From NCBI GenBank assembly GCA_034687125.1, contig JAQGBZ010000544.1, positions 1 through 33,874 on the forward strand: 33,874 bases of DNA, in the 5' to 3' direction. The notes beneath the pieces are model-generated. The model was not told the origin of the DNA, did not search any database, and worked only from the letters and a program-made list of their open reading frames with translations. Every line of letters begins with the position of its first letter. Within the stretch, counting starts at the first letter, position 1. The DNA comes from Neelides folsomi. Lineage: Eukaryota > Arthropoda > Collembola > Neelipleona > Neelidae. The translations under genes and the position numbers were made by a program. This document shows, piece after piece, positions 1-11,006 of this stretch.

Positions 1-394
1 AAAATAATAATAAGTATTTTTTTAATATTGGAATGTCTAACAAACATTTTGCCATTGTCAATTTGAATGGGTGAAATCCCTCTTTTAAAATAAAAATTAA
101 AAAATAATTCAACTAATTTAATGGTTTCTTTTCTTAACATGATTTTAACGACAAATATTGAATTATAAATAATATATATTAGGTAAATGTTTTATGAGTT
201 AATTTAGAATAAATTTTTATTATAAAATAATTTTCCAATTAACAAATTTCTTTTGAATAATTGAACTTAAACATTTTAGCATCAAATTATCTTATTAACC
301 AATAATATATAGCTTTTTTTCAAATTGTAATGTTTTCATTCCAATTTGAATCGCCCAAATTATTCATAGCAATTTGAACTAAACAAACTAATTA
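1..394. other. AT-rich intergenic DNA, no gene seen
   Basis: I see no coding exon, RNA gene or clear repeat here. The sequence is low-complexity AT-rich DNA leading into the duplicated segment that starts near 395. Confidence 0.5.
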
Positions 395-862
395 TTTAAA
401 ATTCTATATTCATTTATATCACTTAGGATAATCATTATTTTCAAATTGACATCTATTAAAAATTAGAATATATAAAATGACCAATTAAATAGAATCATCG
501 TTGTAAAGTAAAAAATCAATCATAACGTTATCTACTCAATTTATTATTTGTAAATAAATAATATTTTAAATAGACAGTTAATTAAATGCCTTATCTGTAT
601 GGTTACCGAATTCCCGGGAACGCTCTCACATGGGAACATTCCGGTGAACGCTCCCATATTCCGATATACGTGTTCTCGGTAACGTCCCCATGTATCCTCA
701 TAAATGTGTTACCACAAGTATTCCCGAGAACCATTTTTCTGGCATGGGAAAGTTCCCGGCAAGTGGCATCCTTATCTATCTGGCCTTTTTGCAATCTTGT
801 TAAGATGTTAACTTTTTACTTACGTTTTGTATACAATAAAGTACAATATAACACTGAATGAA
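395..862. repeat. Segmental duplication, copy 1 (interrupted by a MITE)
   Basis: This segment matches 1100-1430 in order. Shared stretches include the block around ATCTATTAAAAATTAGAATA, the block ATTTGTAAATAAATA, the block CCTTATCT..CTGGCCTTTTTG, and a tail with CAATAAAGTA. The two copies differ by many substitutions and small indels. Copy 1 is interrupted between 597 and 769 by a short transposon that copy 2 lacks. Neither copy shows coding potential. Confidence 0.75.
597..769. mobile_element. Short hAT-type MITE (GGGAACGTTCCC family), copy a
   Basis: This 173-bp insert is rich in GGGAACG/CGTTCCC motifs and far richer in GC than its surroundings. It is flanked by the 8-bp direct repeat CCTTATCT (589-596 and 770-777). 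The paralogous segment has a single CCTTATCT at 1341-1348 and no insert, so it serves as a related empty site. The outer ends are imperfectly inverted (ATGGTTACCG.. against ATGCCACTTGCCG..). The 8-bp target duplication is typical of hAT elements. An extra ATCT follows the right repeat. Two relatives lie at 25017-25190 and near 26000-26118. Confidence 0.75.
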
Positions 863-1099
863 AATCCGATTAGCAAAACTCGGTAAAAATAACGATTAAA
901 GATGAAATGAAAGTAACATATTTAAAAAAAATTAACTGGGTTTTTTTAAAAATATCTTTTATTCACATTCTACATTGAAATTTGAAAATATAATCGTCTC
1001 TTTATTGAGTATGATATATACCATACCATACATAGTGCATGTTCGCAAATAACATAAAAATGATTGAAATATAAACAAAATAATTTAACATCTATAGAA

Positions 1100-1430
1100 A
1101 ATTAAATCATTATATATCACATAGGATAAGTATTATTTTCAAATTGGCATCTATTAAAAATTAGAATATATAAATTGACAAATTAAACAGAATCATCGTT
1201 TTAATGTAAGTATAAAGTCAATCATAACAACGTTATGTTCTCAATTGATTATTTGTAAATAAATATTTTTTTAAATATAGTGTCAATTAAAATATTTAAT
1301 GGCCTGGCAATTAAAATATTTAATGGCCTGGCCATTAAGGCCTTATCTGGCCTTTTTGAAATCTTGTTAAATTTTTATAAATACATTTTGTTTTTCTAGT
1401 CTAAACAATAAAGTAAAATATAATACTTGG
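1100..1430. repeat. Segmental duplication, copy 2 (empty site)
   Basis: This is the diverged copy of 395-862 without the MITE. It carries a local tandem duplication of about 25 bases, ATTTAATGGCCTGGC repeated around 1290-1330, that copy 1 lacks. I see no coding potential. Confidence 0.7.
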
Positions 1431-1862
1431 ATAAAACATACTTGACTTGATTAAGTAGATAATCAATATGACACTAGCAAAATATTCTAAATATACTCAA
1501 ATGAAGAAAATATACAATCATTGAAATTAAATACTACCTACTCACATTCAGTCGCATCAGTAAATTTTATGAAAATGAGTTTACATAACTAGTGTACAAT
1601 ATGAAGAGTAAGTGGCTATTAAACTTAAACTGAGATTTTTATTAATTATATTATAATTTTAATATTTCTTTTCAATATTTTAATGCAGATCGTCAAAACA
1701 GGTTTTTCACCATTTGAATCTGTTTCTGGAACACATTTTGCAGGCAAAATCTGTTTCCAACGTGCAAAATGTGTTTCCTTGCGTTTTATCGCAAAATTTA
1801 GAATAATGCCTGATAATTATTTCAACATTTCCCATTTAATAATTAAATGCGATATAATTTAA
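1431..1862. other. Intergenic DNA with one hairpin
   Basis: There is no gene here. A fold-back lies at 1728-1778: GGAACACATTTTGCA (1728-1742) pairs with TGCAAAATGTGTTTCC (1763-1778) with one unpaired base and a 20-base loop. It may be the remnant of a small inverted-repeat transposon. Confidence 0.5.
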
Positions 1863-2608
1863 TTGTCGCAGGATATAGTAGTTTACTCACATTTTATTTC
1901 AACTAACCCCATTAAATATCTTTTTCTTAATATAAATATATCGAATGATTTAGAAATAAATAACAAAATAATACTTTTAAATGAATTGGATTGTTTGAAA
2001 TTGTCGAATCAAAAGCATCAATTACATTCATTGCGATCTTTCTATTTCGACTTTTATGATCGGCAAATTGCTTGGGAAATGGAAAATCCTGAATTCTTTA
2101 ATGCTGACTTTGTAACTTATGTGAGTCCTTGTCAAATTATAATGTGAATTTCTCCAAATCTCAACAAAGTTTCTGTTTCCTCACATCCCAATATTATGTA
2201 TGACGAGAATATTTTTATGATTAAAAATGTTCTGAGTCAATTCAAAATTCAGCCCAATGGTGAAGATTCTTCAATTTAAAATCATCCGATCGCTTTAGAT
2301 TTAAATTTAATGATTTCTTTTTATTCGAAATTCAAACCAATGATCAAATTGAAGAAAATCTCGATAGAAAATGTTCTATTTATTTGGGAAAATATCAACG
2401 GCCCTAAAAATATTTTGAATCAATTATCAACTTTCCTCCCAATTTGGTCCATTTGGAAATCGATCTACCTGTAAATCGTGTTAATGGATTTGCATTGGAA
2501 GCTCAAATTATGATTTACCCATTTTTTGTCTGGCTTGGATATTGCCAACAATTGACTAACTTCAGATTTACATTATTATATTATTGATTATACATTTGGA
2601 TTACAACC
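1863..2608 (+). pseudogene. Decayed gene, leucine-rich-repeat-like remnant
   Basis: The plus strand keeps protein-like sequence for about 250 codons but is broken. The first frame runs 1863-2147, ending in TGA, and then continues in the same frame through coding-like sequence (ISPNLNKVSVSS) to a TAA at 2277-2279. The coding character then moves to another frame (near 2296), which contains a further TAA after YLGKYQRP and ends near 2581. The last part, around 2428-2575, reads PPNLVHLEIDLPVNR..LTNFRF. Regularly spaced L and N residues suggest an F-box/LRR-type protein, but no family is certain. No start context or splice sites rescue the frame. It is either a dead paralog or a gene whose intron structure I cannot resolve. 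Confidence 0.45.
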
Positions 2609-3439
2609 AATTTCCCCAAACATGAAAAGTTGAATGAAATTATGTTAAAAGCTTCAAAGCCCTGAGTAAGTAAAATTTTCCTTATTGAATTCGCTCCTCT
2701 GGATATTTTATGTCTATGGTCTTTAAGCTCAATTTATTAAATGTCTTTAAATGTAATACACTATATTTACTTTAATTAAATTTTAGTTTTGCTTTTAGGA
2801 AATTCATAATTAACTTTTAATAATCAATGTCTCTATATAAATAATTTATTAATTTAATAGTTAATATAACTTTAAAAAGTTTATATCAAATATTAGTACA
2901 GTTTTTTGTTTTGCTAATTGCTAAAATTTATTATCAATATTGAGCTATGAGATTATCTTACATAATATTTACTTTTTTACATTATTAGTTAATGAGTTTG
3001 TTTTTGAATGTGGAGTGAGTGACAATGACTAGTTGATAAAAGTCATAATGAGCAATGTTTGTTTCTTTATTAAGATGTTTCTTTATTTAAAATTTTAACA
3101 TTGTTGTAGTGTAAAATATGTAAAGTTAAATATATAAAAAATATAACTAATTATTTAGAATGGCTTAATAGGATTATGAATTTCAACAAGTAACATCTGG
3201 CAATAAATACATATTTGCTAATTAACTAATTAATTTAAGTCAATTATTAAAACCTTCCATGACGAAATAAATAAAAGTTTGAATAATCTGAAATAATTGA
3301 TGAATGTTCAATAAATTTCTTTTGAATTCTTTCTTTCAATATTTATCTGATAAATAATTGATCAGCCCTAATTTAAATTTATCGAATTATATAATTTCAT
3401 ATCTTTAAAATTGCATTATTATCATCAAAATATTTAAAC
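2609..3439. other. AT-rich intergenic DNA upstream of the receptor gene
   Basis: I see no coding exon, RNA gene or repeat. The 3' part is presumably the promoter region of the gustatory receptor gene that starts at 3440, but no distinct promoter motif stands out from the AT-rich background. Confidence 0.4.
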
Positions 3440-4848
3440 ATGTGTCTTTTATTGAGTGATAAAGAAAATAAAACGAATACTAGAGGGAAAACAACGCTTT
3501 TCATTTATAAAGATTATTTGTCCCTTTTTAAATACTTTGGCCTCTGTCCATTCAAAATAACTTTAAACACCAATAAACAAACACAAAATAATGAAAATCC
3601 CTTTGAAGATATTCAAGAGATTGGAATTTATAATTCAGGAATATTTCATTGGCTTAACAAAATTGCAATAATAAATTGCATTTTTATGGCTATTTTTATA
3701 ACTTGCAATGTATTTTACAATGGTTTTACCGGGAAATCAAATGTTTTGTTAATTGTTACTTCTGTTGCATATTTCTGTTATACGTATTTATCAATTCACA
3801 CTTCTTTCATTTACTATACAAAGAAAAAAGAAATTTTGGCGTTGATGAATTTGTGGCATAAAATCGATAAGGAAATTCTAAATGGTAAAAAATATTATGC
3901 CAATAAAAAGAATATATAGGTAATATTCAAAATGTTAATTTAATATTTTCCATCAAAATCATTTTTTTAGATTTTGATGATAATGTGAAATTCATAGAAA
4001 AAGGGATTTCTAATATTAGAAAGATATTTAATTTAATTCGATTTTTAACGTTTGTTTGCCCTATTGTCATTTTCTTTACCTCAGCCGTTAATATTTTAAA
4101 TGCTCTCCACTTTCCAATATATCTTTCCTCTTTAATTCAACCTGAATCAAAAACAATTATTTACTTAATATGTTTTTATCACACAATGTTCAATTTTAAT
4201 ACAACTTGTGTAATAATTCAACATGAGGTAATTTTTTATGCATTTTCGAATAGCATTAGTTTCCTCCTCCGTCTTATCACACAATTAAAACAAGTCGATT
4301 CCACAAACTGCAATAAAAATAAAAAAGATTGTGAAATTTTCATTAAAAGTCATGTTTTTAAAAAATCTTGTCGGCGGGAATCTTCAAAATTAGAAATTTC
4401 TTTAAATGCATATGAAAAATTAGAAGATTTAATTACAAAATTCAATGATATTTTCTCAAATAGCCTTTTTATGAACAAAGCACTCGGGATGGCTAAAATT
4501 GTTTTATCCTTTTATACAACTATTGAAAATCGAAAGACCAATTTTGGTTCAAGAGCAATTTTTCATTTTGTTCTTTTGGGAACATCATTGAGATTTGGGC
4601 TTTTGCTTCATTATTTAGGAAAAATCAATGCTGATTGCAAAGAATTTAAAAAAAGAATGAGAGCCATTATCTGTACAAAAAATCCAATTGGGATAAAAAG
4701 ATGGGTTGAAAAACGAATTGAATTTCTACCTCATTTTGGTTTCAAAGCTGGGAGTATTTACACAGTAACTCCGACAACTATTCTGACGTTTTATTCTGTT
4801 GTCGCTACATATATTATTGTTGTTCTGCAAATTCAATCATTAATATAA
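3440..4848 (+). CDS. Gr: Gustatory receptor family protein (7tm_7), two exons
   Basis: The spliced product is 440 aa: exon 1 at 3440-3884 and exon 2 at 3971-4848, joined by an 86-base intron with GT..AG ends and phase 1. Reading straight through exon 1 would add a short tail and hit a stop at 3917-3919, so the donor at 3885 is preferred; the joined frame reads ..KEILN-D-FDDNVKF... The protein is hydrophobic, with several membrane segments (for example IAIINCIFMAIFITCNVFY and FLTFVCPIVIFFTSAVN). It ends in ATYIIVVLQIQ, which fits the TYhhhhhQF signature of the last transmembrane helix in insect gustatory receptors. Its length matches the family. Such receptors are ligand-gated cation channels of chemosensory neurons. 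The ligand cannot be predicted. No sibling receptor is visible in the window. Confidence 0.85.
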
Positions 4849-4984
4849 TTAATATAATTACAATTACAAATTGAACTCAATTATAAGTTTCGTTTTCAAA
4901 TTACATTTAACCATACCAAAATATAAAATAAGTTAAAATAATGTTTTTATAACTGTACAGCTAGTTATAAATTTATATGTTATG

Positions 4985-5842
4985 TTAATGTATGCATATT
5001 TTACTCGCGTAGCTATGTGCATAGTAGGAGAATGTTACAAACATAGTTTTTAATATAGAATTTTTAATATTCAATAATTGATTTCTCTTATTTAAAGGAT
5101 TATCATTTAAAAATTTTTGAATTTCATTTAACGATTCCAATGATTCTTCGATCGTTAAATTTTCAATAGAAAAATATATTAGCATTTTTTCCCTTGAATT
5201 TCTATCAGAATGAATTAAATTTTCACTATAAAGAAATTCCAAATTTTTATAAAAACAGTGATACGCCTGCGTGTGATCGTTGTCAAAACAACAACCAGGG
5301 TTTTCACATTGGGTAATTGAAATTCTCGGGCATCCACAATCTTGACGAGATAAAAATGGATATCTAAAATAACAATTTTTATCTTTGCTTCGAATAATTT
5401 TAGTTTTTAAATTTATTAAATTTTCTGACTTTTTATTAAAGCAGTTGTGACCATTAGTGTATTTATTGTCATAGCAACAATTTAAAGCTTCACATTGACT
5501 TATATTAATTCTGCTATGTCCGCATTTTATTCTATCTGCAATTGAATCAAAATTGCACTTTTGCTCATCATCTTTAGTACGGATTATTTCAATATCTTTC
5601 GGTAAAATCTTTTCGTTGAATTTCAAATATTTATAGTAACAATTGAGTTGTTTTATATTATTATTTTCTGTTTTAATATTACCCCTATAACAACAACCGC
5701 GAGATACGCACTCATTATATGAAATATCTTTCCAACCACAATTGAATACTTTTAAATTGTTGAAAAAGCAATCATAATTTTGATAGCTTTTTATTTGACT
5801 CAGTGAGATTTGTAATATTAATAACACAACTATAAATTCCAT
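4985..5842 (-). CDS. Secreted protein with three trefoil (P-type) domains
   Basis: This is a single open frame of 285 aa starting with a hydrophobic signal peptide (MEFIVVLLILQISLSQ). Three P-type domains follow at about residues 25-68, 96-134 and 157-196. Each has the trefoil pattern of six cysteines with an I-S-x-x-x-C core and the paired cysteines of the (G/N)CC(Y/F) motif: SRGCCY, ALNCCYD and PGCCFD. Domain 3 has one extra cysteine (DCGCP). After the last domain comes a charged, lysine- and asparagine-rich tail of about 85 residues with no recognised domain. In animals trefoil domains occur in mucosal peptides and fused to glycosidases; no glycosidase domain is present here. A secreted mucus- or cuticle-associated role is inference. 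The gene is convergent with the receptor gene, and the two stops are about 140 bases apart. Confidence 0.85.
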   Translation of the reverse strand: MEFIVVLLILQISLSQIKSYQNYDCFFNNLKVFNCGWKDISYNECVSRGCCYRGNIKTENNNIKQLNCYYKYLKFNEKILPKDIEIIRTKDDEQKCNFDSIADRIKCGHSRINISQCEALNCCYDNKYTNGHNCFNKKSENLINLKTKIIRSKDKNCYFRYPFLSRQDCGCPRISITQCENPGCCFDNDHTQAYHCFYKNLEFLYSENLIHSDRNSREKMLIYFSIENLTIEESLESLNEIQKFLNDNPLNKRNQLLNIKNSILKTMFVTFSYYAHSYASKICIH

Positions 5843-7149
5843 TTTTACCTGCTAACGTGCTGACTTAATGGATGATACTGAATAAACTTCATTTAACTAA
5901 AACCAAACCATATAATTTAATAATAATGATTAGAATTACTGATATTGGTTCAATTAATTTATTGGTTTTAATCCTTTTTCTATGATTTATATTGTATTGG
6001 TGATTCTACTCACAGTTTCAGGGATCAGGACAAGAGAACAAAAATCAATTAATTGTGTATATATTCTTTAAATATGCACTTAAATTTACAATATTGCGTA
6101 AGATTGCCATTTTCCTTTTAACAAGTTTATCATAATGATATTAAGATAAATTAAATTCAAAATGTTTACAATTTTGATTTTGAAATATTTACTTGCCGCT
6201 TAAAAAAACAAACGTTCTATGATTGCATTTAAATTGCATAAATTGAGAATTTCTGTTTCTTACTAAGTGCTGCTAGTATTTTAAATGTTTTTGCGAACTG
6301 TGCCACGGTTTTATAAACTTACCAGTATATGAATTACATATATGCAAAAATCGATAATGCATAATGCATTATGCATAAATATCCTTAGGTAAATAGCAGA
6401 GGCATACACTTTGATCAGTGAAATTGGTTTATATTGACTAATGAAACTATATACTATAATTAGCTAGTAATAATTAGTTGTAACTATAATTAGTTAAAAA
6501 ATTATAATCAAAATTTGACGATAACAACTAAATGTGACTTATAACTATGACACATATAAATATTGTAATGTAAAATATCTATATGTTTGCATATTAATAA
6601 TCTATGCATTGGAAAAAATATTGTCTTCCTTCCTCATTTGTGTAAGTTCGAATTAGCAAGAATATGTATCTATCAACATAATATAATTATATGACACCAT
6701 TACCACCGACCACGATAAGTCATATTGTGGTTATTCCTTTAATATTACGATGCTGGTTTTACTACAAAGCTTGGTCGCCAATAATATAAAATTATCTTAT
6801 CTTTATATTTTTTCAAACTGAGTCTCAGAAAATTATCGAAAAAATATTGAAAAAATATACAATATATTTTTCATGTAAACTTTTTTAAAATGTATTGTTC
6901 AAAGCAAACACTCATTAATATATTTTCATTGATTATAGAATTTCGATTAACCTTGACAGATTCGGCATTTGTTAAGCGAGATAACAGGTTCGATATTAGT
7001 TTCAACAATTAATATTTGTTTTGATATGTCATTGTATATAATTCAATTATTATATATAAACTATTACAATTATCACTAAACCGTTACTTATTTTAATTTT
7101 ATAACATTTACATATATGTGTATTTAGAATTTATTTTTATCGATCATCT
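5843..7149. other. Intergenic DNA, about 1.3 kb
   Basis: No gene is seen. A perfect 20-base palindrome, ATGCATAATGCATTATGCAT, lies at 6357-6376. An upstream exon with a signal peptide for the next gene could lie here, but I could not find one. Confidence 0.45.
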
Positions 7150-7763
7150 ATGACAAGTCAATGTGGATTAAATATGGTGTACAATAAAATCACAGATTCA
7201 TGTGAATGTGATAAAAACATTATGGATGTTCCATTGGTTTATAATGATGAAAAAGAACAATGTTATTTTATATACGAAAAGGTGAATTATTATTATATAT
7301 ATTAAAATAATTAAATATAACAATTTCCAATCGAATAAAAATAACGAATTCCTAGGCTTATTGCCAACTTGGGGAATGGTTGCAATTATCAGAAAACAAT
7401 AAGGAAATTGGGGTTTGCGAAAAAAACACATGTTTGGATTACTCTAAATATCTCATTTCAAAAAACATGTTTAGCCGAATGCGAATGAGTCGCATTGTGC
7501 TTTGGGATAATCATTGTTATGAACTTGGATCAAAATGTATGTTCAGAAATTTAACTATTGGAATAATTAAATTTGATGTTGATTCCAAACCGAAGTGTAT
7601 TAAAGAAAGGCGTTATTATCTATATTATGTAAACATACCTCAAAGAATTTTGTGCTCTCAAGGATTCAAAAGAAATCATCAAAACCAATGTGAACCAGAA
7701 TTTTCAATTTCCGAATTTATTGATATGTTATATGAAAATAATTATAATAGTTATGATGACTAA
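7150..7763 (+). CDS. Cysteine-rich protein, two exons (DUF4789-like)
   Basis: Exon 1 is 7150-7281 and exon 2 is 7356-7763, with a 74-base GT..AG intron in phase 0. The product has 179 aa and about 14 cysteines. It contains repeated short modules: a first segment ending CYFIYEK-AYCQLGEW, a second with NHCYELGSKCMF, and a third CSQGFKRNHQNQCEP. This spacing recalls the arthropod DUF4789 or EB-type extracellular modules, but I cannot confirm the family. The visible ATG gives no signal peptide, so the true first exon may lie upstream: the frame stays open back to an acceptor-like TTTAG just before 7128. The tail is acidic and asparagine-rich. A polyadenylation signal follows at 7795-7800. Probably extracellular; function unknown. 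Confidence 0.65.
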
Positions 7764-7794
7764 AAATGATATAAAATTATAAATATGAAACTTC

Positions 7795-7800
7795 AATAAA
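7795..7800 (+). terminator. Polyadenylation signal AATAAA
   Basis: AATAAA lies about 30 bases after the stop of the cysteine-rich gene, a normal position for a 3' end signal. AT-rich DNA produces this hexamer often, so confidence is moderate. Confidence 0.45.
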
Positions 7801-8395
7801 TATTTCATGTTTATACAATTTTAATATGCATATTTATTTAATGATAATTTGCAAATTATTAGGAAATTTTATTGTACATGTCTAATACATAAAAATTTCT
7901 GGTTAATAATAATTCATTAATTTGGATAATTGAATCTAATTTATTGAAAGATATATATTGATGATAGCGGCTAGAACTTTACCTAATTAATAATTAAAAT
8001 CCTGAAATTTGCACAATGGTAATTGTTTTGTCACAAATTTGATTAAAAATATTAATTTTCACATTTTCTTGTACAATGCTAATGATTAATTATAAATTAA
8101 AAAGATGCTGAATTATTTATATATAATTAATAATTAGTAATTAAATTATGTATGATGGTTTTATTTATACTATGTAACAAACAGATAGATGAAAATAATT
8201 ATAAAAATCAAATCTATACAATTCATTTTTTTACCATTTTCCTTGACAATTTTAAAGGAAAATCAACAATATAATTTAAATGACATTTCCTTAACATAAA
8301 GGTATAAAAGAATAAACGGAAAGATTTGAAAAATCATAATAATAATTGAAAATATAAAGATTTTTTCAGAAGAATTTTGCAATAAAATCAAAAAA
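7801..8395. other. AT-rich intergenic DNA
   Basis: No gene, RNA or repeat is seen. The 3' end must hold the promoter and leader of the small secreted peptide gene starting at 8396. Confidence 0.4.
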
Positions 8396-9658
8396 ATGAA
8401 AATTGCAATTTTAATTGTTGCTATTTTCGTGTTATCAGTTTCAGTTGACAAATGCAGCGTAAAATTTTAAATTCCATATAATTTTTTTAAATTTAATAAC
8501 AGTATTTATAATTATTTTTTATATTCCAGGGTGGAAAAATTCAAACTCGGAACACTCGTGAAATTGAAGGTCCAAACGTAAAATCAAACGCATTTTTAAA
8601 ACATAATATTATAAGTTTATTGAATTTGTCTTAACCGACTTGCAATTTTAATACAAATGTACATATAGTACACTAATATTATTTATTCATTGTAAATTTT
8701 TAGAGTTTCGAACAAGATTATGTAGAAGGATTTGGAGACGAAACAAACCATGTGTAATTAGTATTGCCGCATGCATCCGAGTACGTACTCGGAATGCATG
8801 ATGCATGGGTGCATAGAGTCTATACATCACGATGCATGGGTACATACCATATAAGTACATAAGAACGGATGCATGATGCATAAATGGATGCATAATTTAA
8901 ATTAAAGTTCTAATTCATCCCATGATTTATTTATGATTCGCTCCACAATATTTACTGGTAAGTTATTGCATTTCATCATCATCATATTACCTCTACAATA
9001 CTCATAAGAAAAAGTTATTTACTTTATATTTACAATTAATATTACATATTTTGTTAGTAGGTAATTTATTAAAATCACCTTCCGCTATGATAGTATGCTT
9101 ATTACTTATGTTATTACTTTTATATAAAACATCATCGTTAAAATACTATAAAAATTTAAAATGACTATACAAATTTAAATGAACTAGTTCAAAAGTTTGA
9201 TTGTTAATAATAATATATAATCTATTCTAAATAATCATAAACTTTTAATTATTAATAATTAGTATTTCATAAAATGTGTAATATTTCACATACATTAGTT
9301 AGTTAATTGATTTATGCATCCGTATGCATCCGTTATACATCATGTAGCATGCATCACCATGCATCATGTACTCGATGCATGATGGATAATCCCTATGCAT
9401 CCGTAAAACGGCAACACTAGTAATAAGACATTAAAAGACAAATTATAATTCAAATTATCAAATATTATGAGTTAAATAATAAAATTAATTTATAAATTAC
9501 TGGATATCTTTTAAATATGTTTTAAATGATATTTATTTAGTGTGAATGCTAGAGGAACACGCCGACGCTGTAAAACTGACCATAATTGTAATATCAAGCG
9601 TTACATCTACTGCAATACAGACGGATATTGTCAGGATTTTAGTAAAGGATACCAATGA
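8396..9658 (+). CDS. Prepropeptide for a small cysteine-rich secreted peptide, four exons
   Basis: The spliced model is 8396-8458, 8530-8577, 8704-8753 and 9541-9658, giving 92 aa; all introns are GT..AG and the phases agree. Residues 1-18 form a signal peptide (MKIAILIVAIFVLSVSVD). A short propeptide with an acidic stretch follows (EQDYVEGFGDE). A basic cleavage site RGTRRR then releases a C-terminal peptide of about 32 residues with four cysteines spaced C-x5-C-x7-C-x5-C (core CKTDHNC..YCNTDGYC). This layout is typical of secreted peptides processed by furin-like proteases, such as antimicrobial, venom or signalling peptides; nothing decides among these. The spacing resembles short invertebrate modules with two disulfides. 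If the third donor is skipped, translation stops at 8755-8757 and gives a 54-aa product without the cysteine module. Intron 3 is almost entirely a transposon. Confidence 0.65.
8759..9419. mobile_element. hAT-type inverted-repeat element with GATGCAT subterminal repeats
   Basis: The left end reads TAGTATTGCCG and the right end CGGCAACACTA, which are inverted copies with one mismatch. TAGTGTTGCC-like ends are common in hAT transposons. Both subterminal regions (8759-8890 and 9317-9419) carry many copies of GATGCAT/ATGCATC in opposite orientation, while the 420-base middle is plain AT-rich DNA with no transposase. GTAAT flanks both sides (8754-8758 and 9420-9424). The right flank GTAATAAG against left GTAATTAG fits an 8-bp duplication that has changed slightly. 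It could instead be two solo insertions, but the matching outer ends favour one non-autonomous element of 661 bp. Confidence 0.7.
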
Positions 9659-11006
9659 TAAAATACCACGATATCAATTTGTCAATATTAACTTCCCACT
9701 TTTAAATTGGTCATATTTATGTAAAACCTTACAAGTTAACACCCCTTTTCAAAATTATATAAAATACATAATACAACATACAAGCGTTAGAACTATTTAA
9801 TATAATTGTATAATGCTAAGAATGTTAAAAATGATTCAAAATTTAAACGTAGAAAATAAAGGATATTAATGCAATATAAATCATTTGTGTCTGGCATTAC
9901 AACAGCATCAATGCAATTTAGAACTTACAATAATCATTTCCCTTAATCGTATCCAAATGTGAAAGTAAACGCTTTATCTCAAATGAGAAATATAATTTGA
10001 CATACTATACACTAAATCATGCGTACCTATACTTGCATTCATTTTAAAAATATTCTTGATCGTACGCAGTTACGTCTACGCGGTACGATTATTCGCTTAC
10101 TTAAATACGCATACTATTCGCAGTTGCATCTCCGTTGCATTTGCATTGAACGCATAAATCATAATGACAACAAATGAATTATTATTTTAATGATTCATTT
10201 GTGATGATCTGATGATGTCGTCCTGTGATAATGGCGATTAATTATGAAACTATGCAAATTTCCTTCACTCGGGGATTTACTGATTCCTGCTTTTGAGTCT
10301 GACCTTGACATCACTCCTGACTTGTTTGGTGAATGTGAGTTGCTGAGATTGACTGAACATTACTACCATTCTCGAATGAGGATCAATAGACGATCTCGAG
10401 TTGTTTTCTTCTTTCGTGTTTATTAATGTTAGCGTTGTCGTGATTTTTGTGTTTGATTTTGTTGATAGTTGATAAGAAAGATTGTAAACTTGTTTTGAAT
10501 TTTTGTTTACATAATAATTCAATTAAAAAATACTTTCAATCTAAGTATTATGCACTTGAAATAAGTAATTGTAATTAATAATAAACAATTCTCATATTTA
10601 GAAATGTGTTACTGCATTTTAAATAAAGCCATTGATGTAGGCGCAGTTTAAATTTTAATAAAATTTTAAAATCTCATCTCATTGAAATATTGAAAAGGTT
10701 AAAAACACAAAACAACGCAAGAGCAAAATTGCAAAAATAAAAGGTGTCCTCAAATAAAGTTTGAAAACAGGGAAAGAATTAACAGAAAGCGTAAATAAAA
10801 TGAATCAAAATGGGATTGATTTGATCCTCAATTTTACGATTTCAAAATCAAAAATAGGTAGTTATTATTATCATTATCCATTTACCTAAATAATAAAATT
10901 TATGTTAAGTCAAGTAATTAATCATTATAACGTATACTAAAAAGTTATTTTACATAATAATTATTTATCGTATTTTGTTTTTTAACAAACCAGTGATAAC
11001 GACGTA
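9659..11006. other. Intergenic DNA, about 1.35 kb
   Basis: No supportable gene is present. A CpG-containing stretch near 10020-10145 has partly inverted motifs (ATCGTACGC..GCGGTACGAT at about 10060-10089). A region of higher GC at 10200-10440 is open for 60-80 codons on both strands but resembles no family I know. Confidence 0.4.

Noticed and set aside
586..861. Open frame of 91 codons on the plus strand, with another on the minus strand
   Set aside because: Most of both frames lies inside the GC-richer MITE at 597-769, whose lack of stops reflects its GGGAACG composition.
3885..3919. Read-through of receptor exon 1 to the stop at 3917-3919
   Set aside because: A GT donor at 3885 gives the phase needed to join exon 2, which carries the rest of the receptor including its signature motif.
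9546..9800. Open frame of 84 codons
   Set aside because: It overlaps exon 4 of the small peptide gene in another frame; the peptide frame has the cysteine module and correct splice phase.
10020..10145. CpG-rich motifs with partial inversion near ATCGTACGC
   Set aside because: The arms are short and imperfect, with no flanking duplication, so an element cannot be supported.
10200..10522. Higher-GC region with short open frames on both strands
   Set aside because: Neither translation looks like a known protein and no start, splice or repeat evidence supports a gene.
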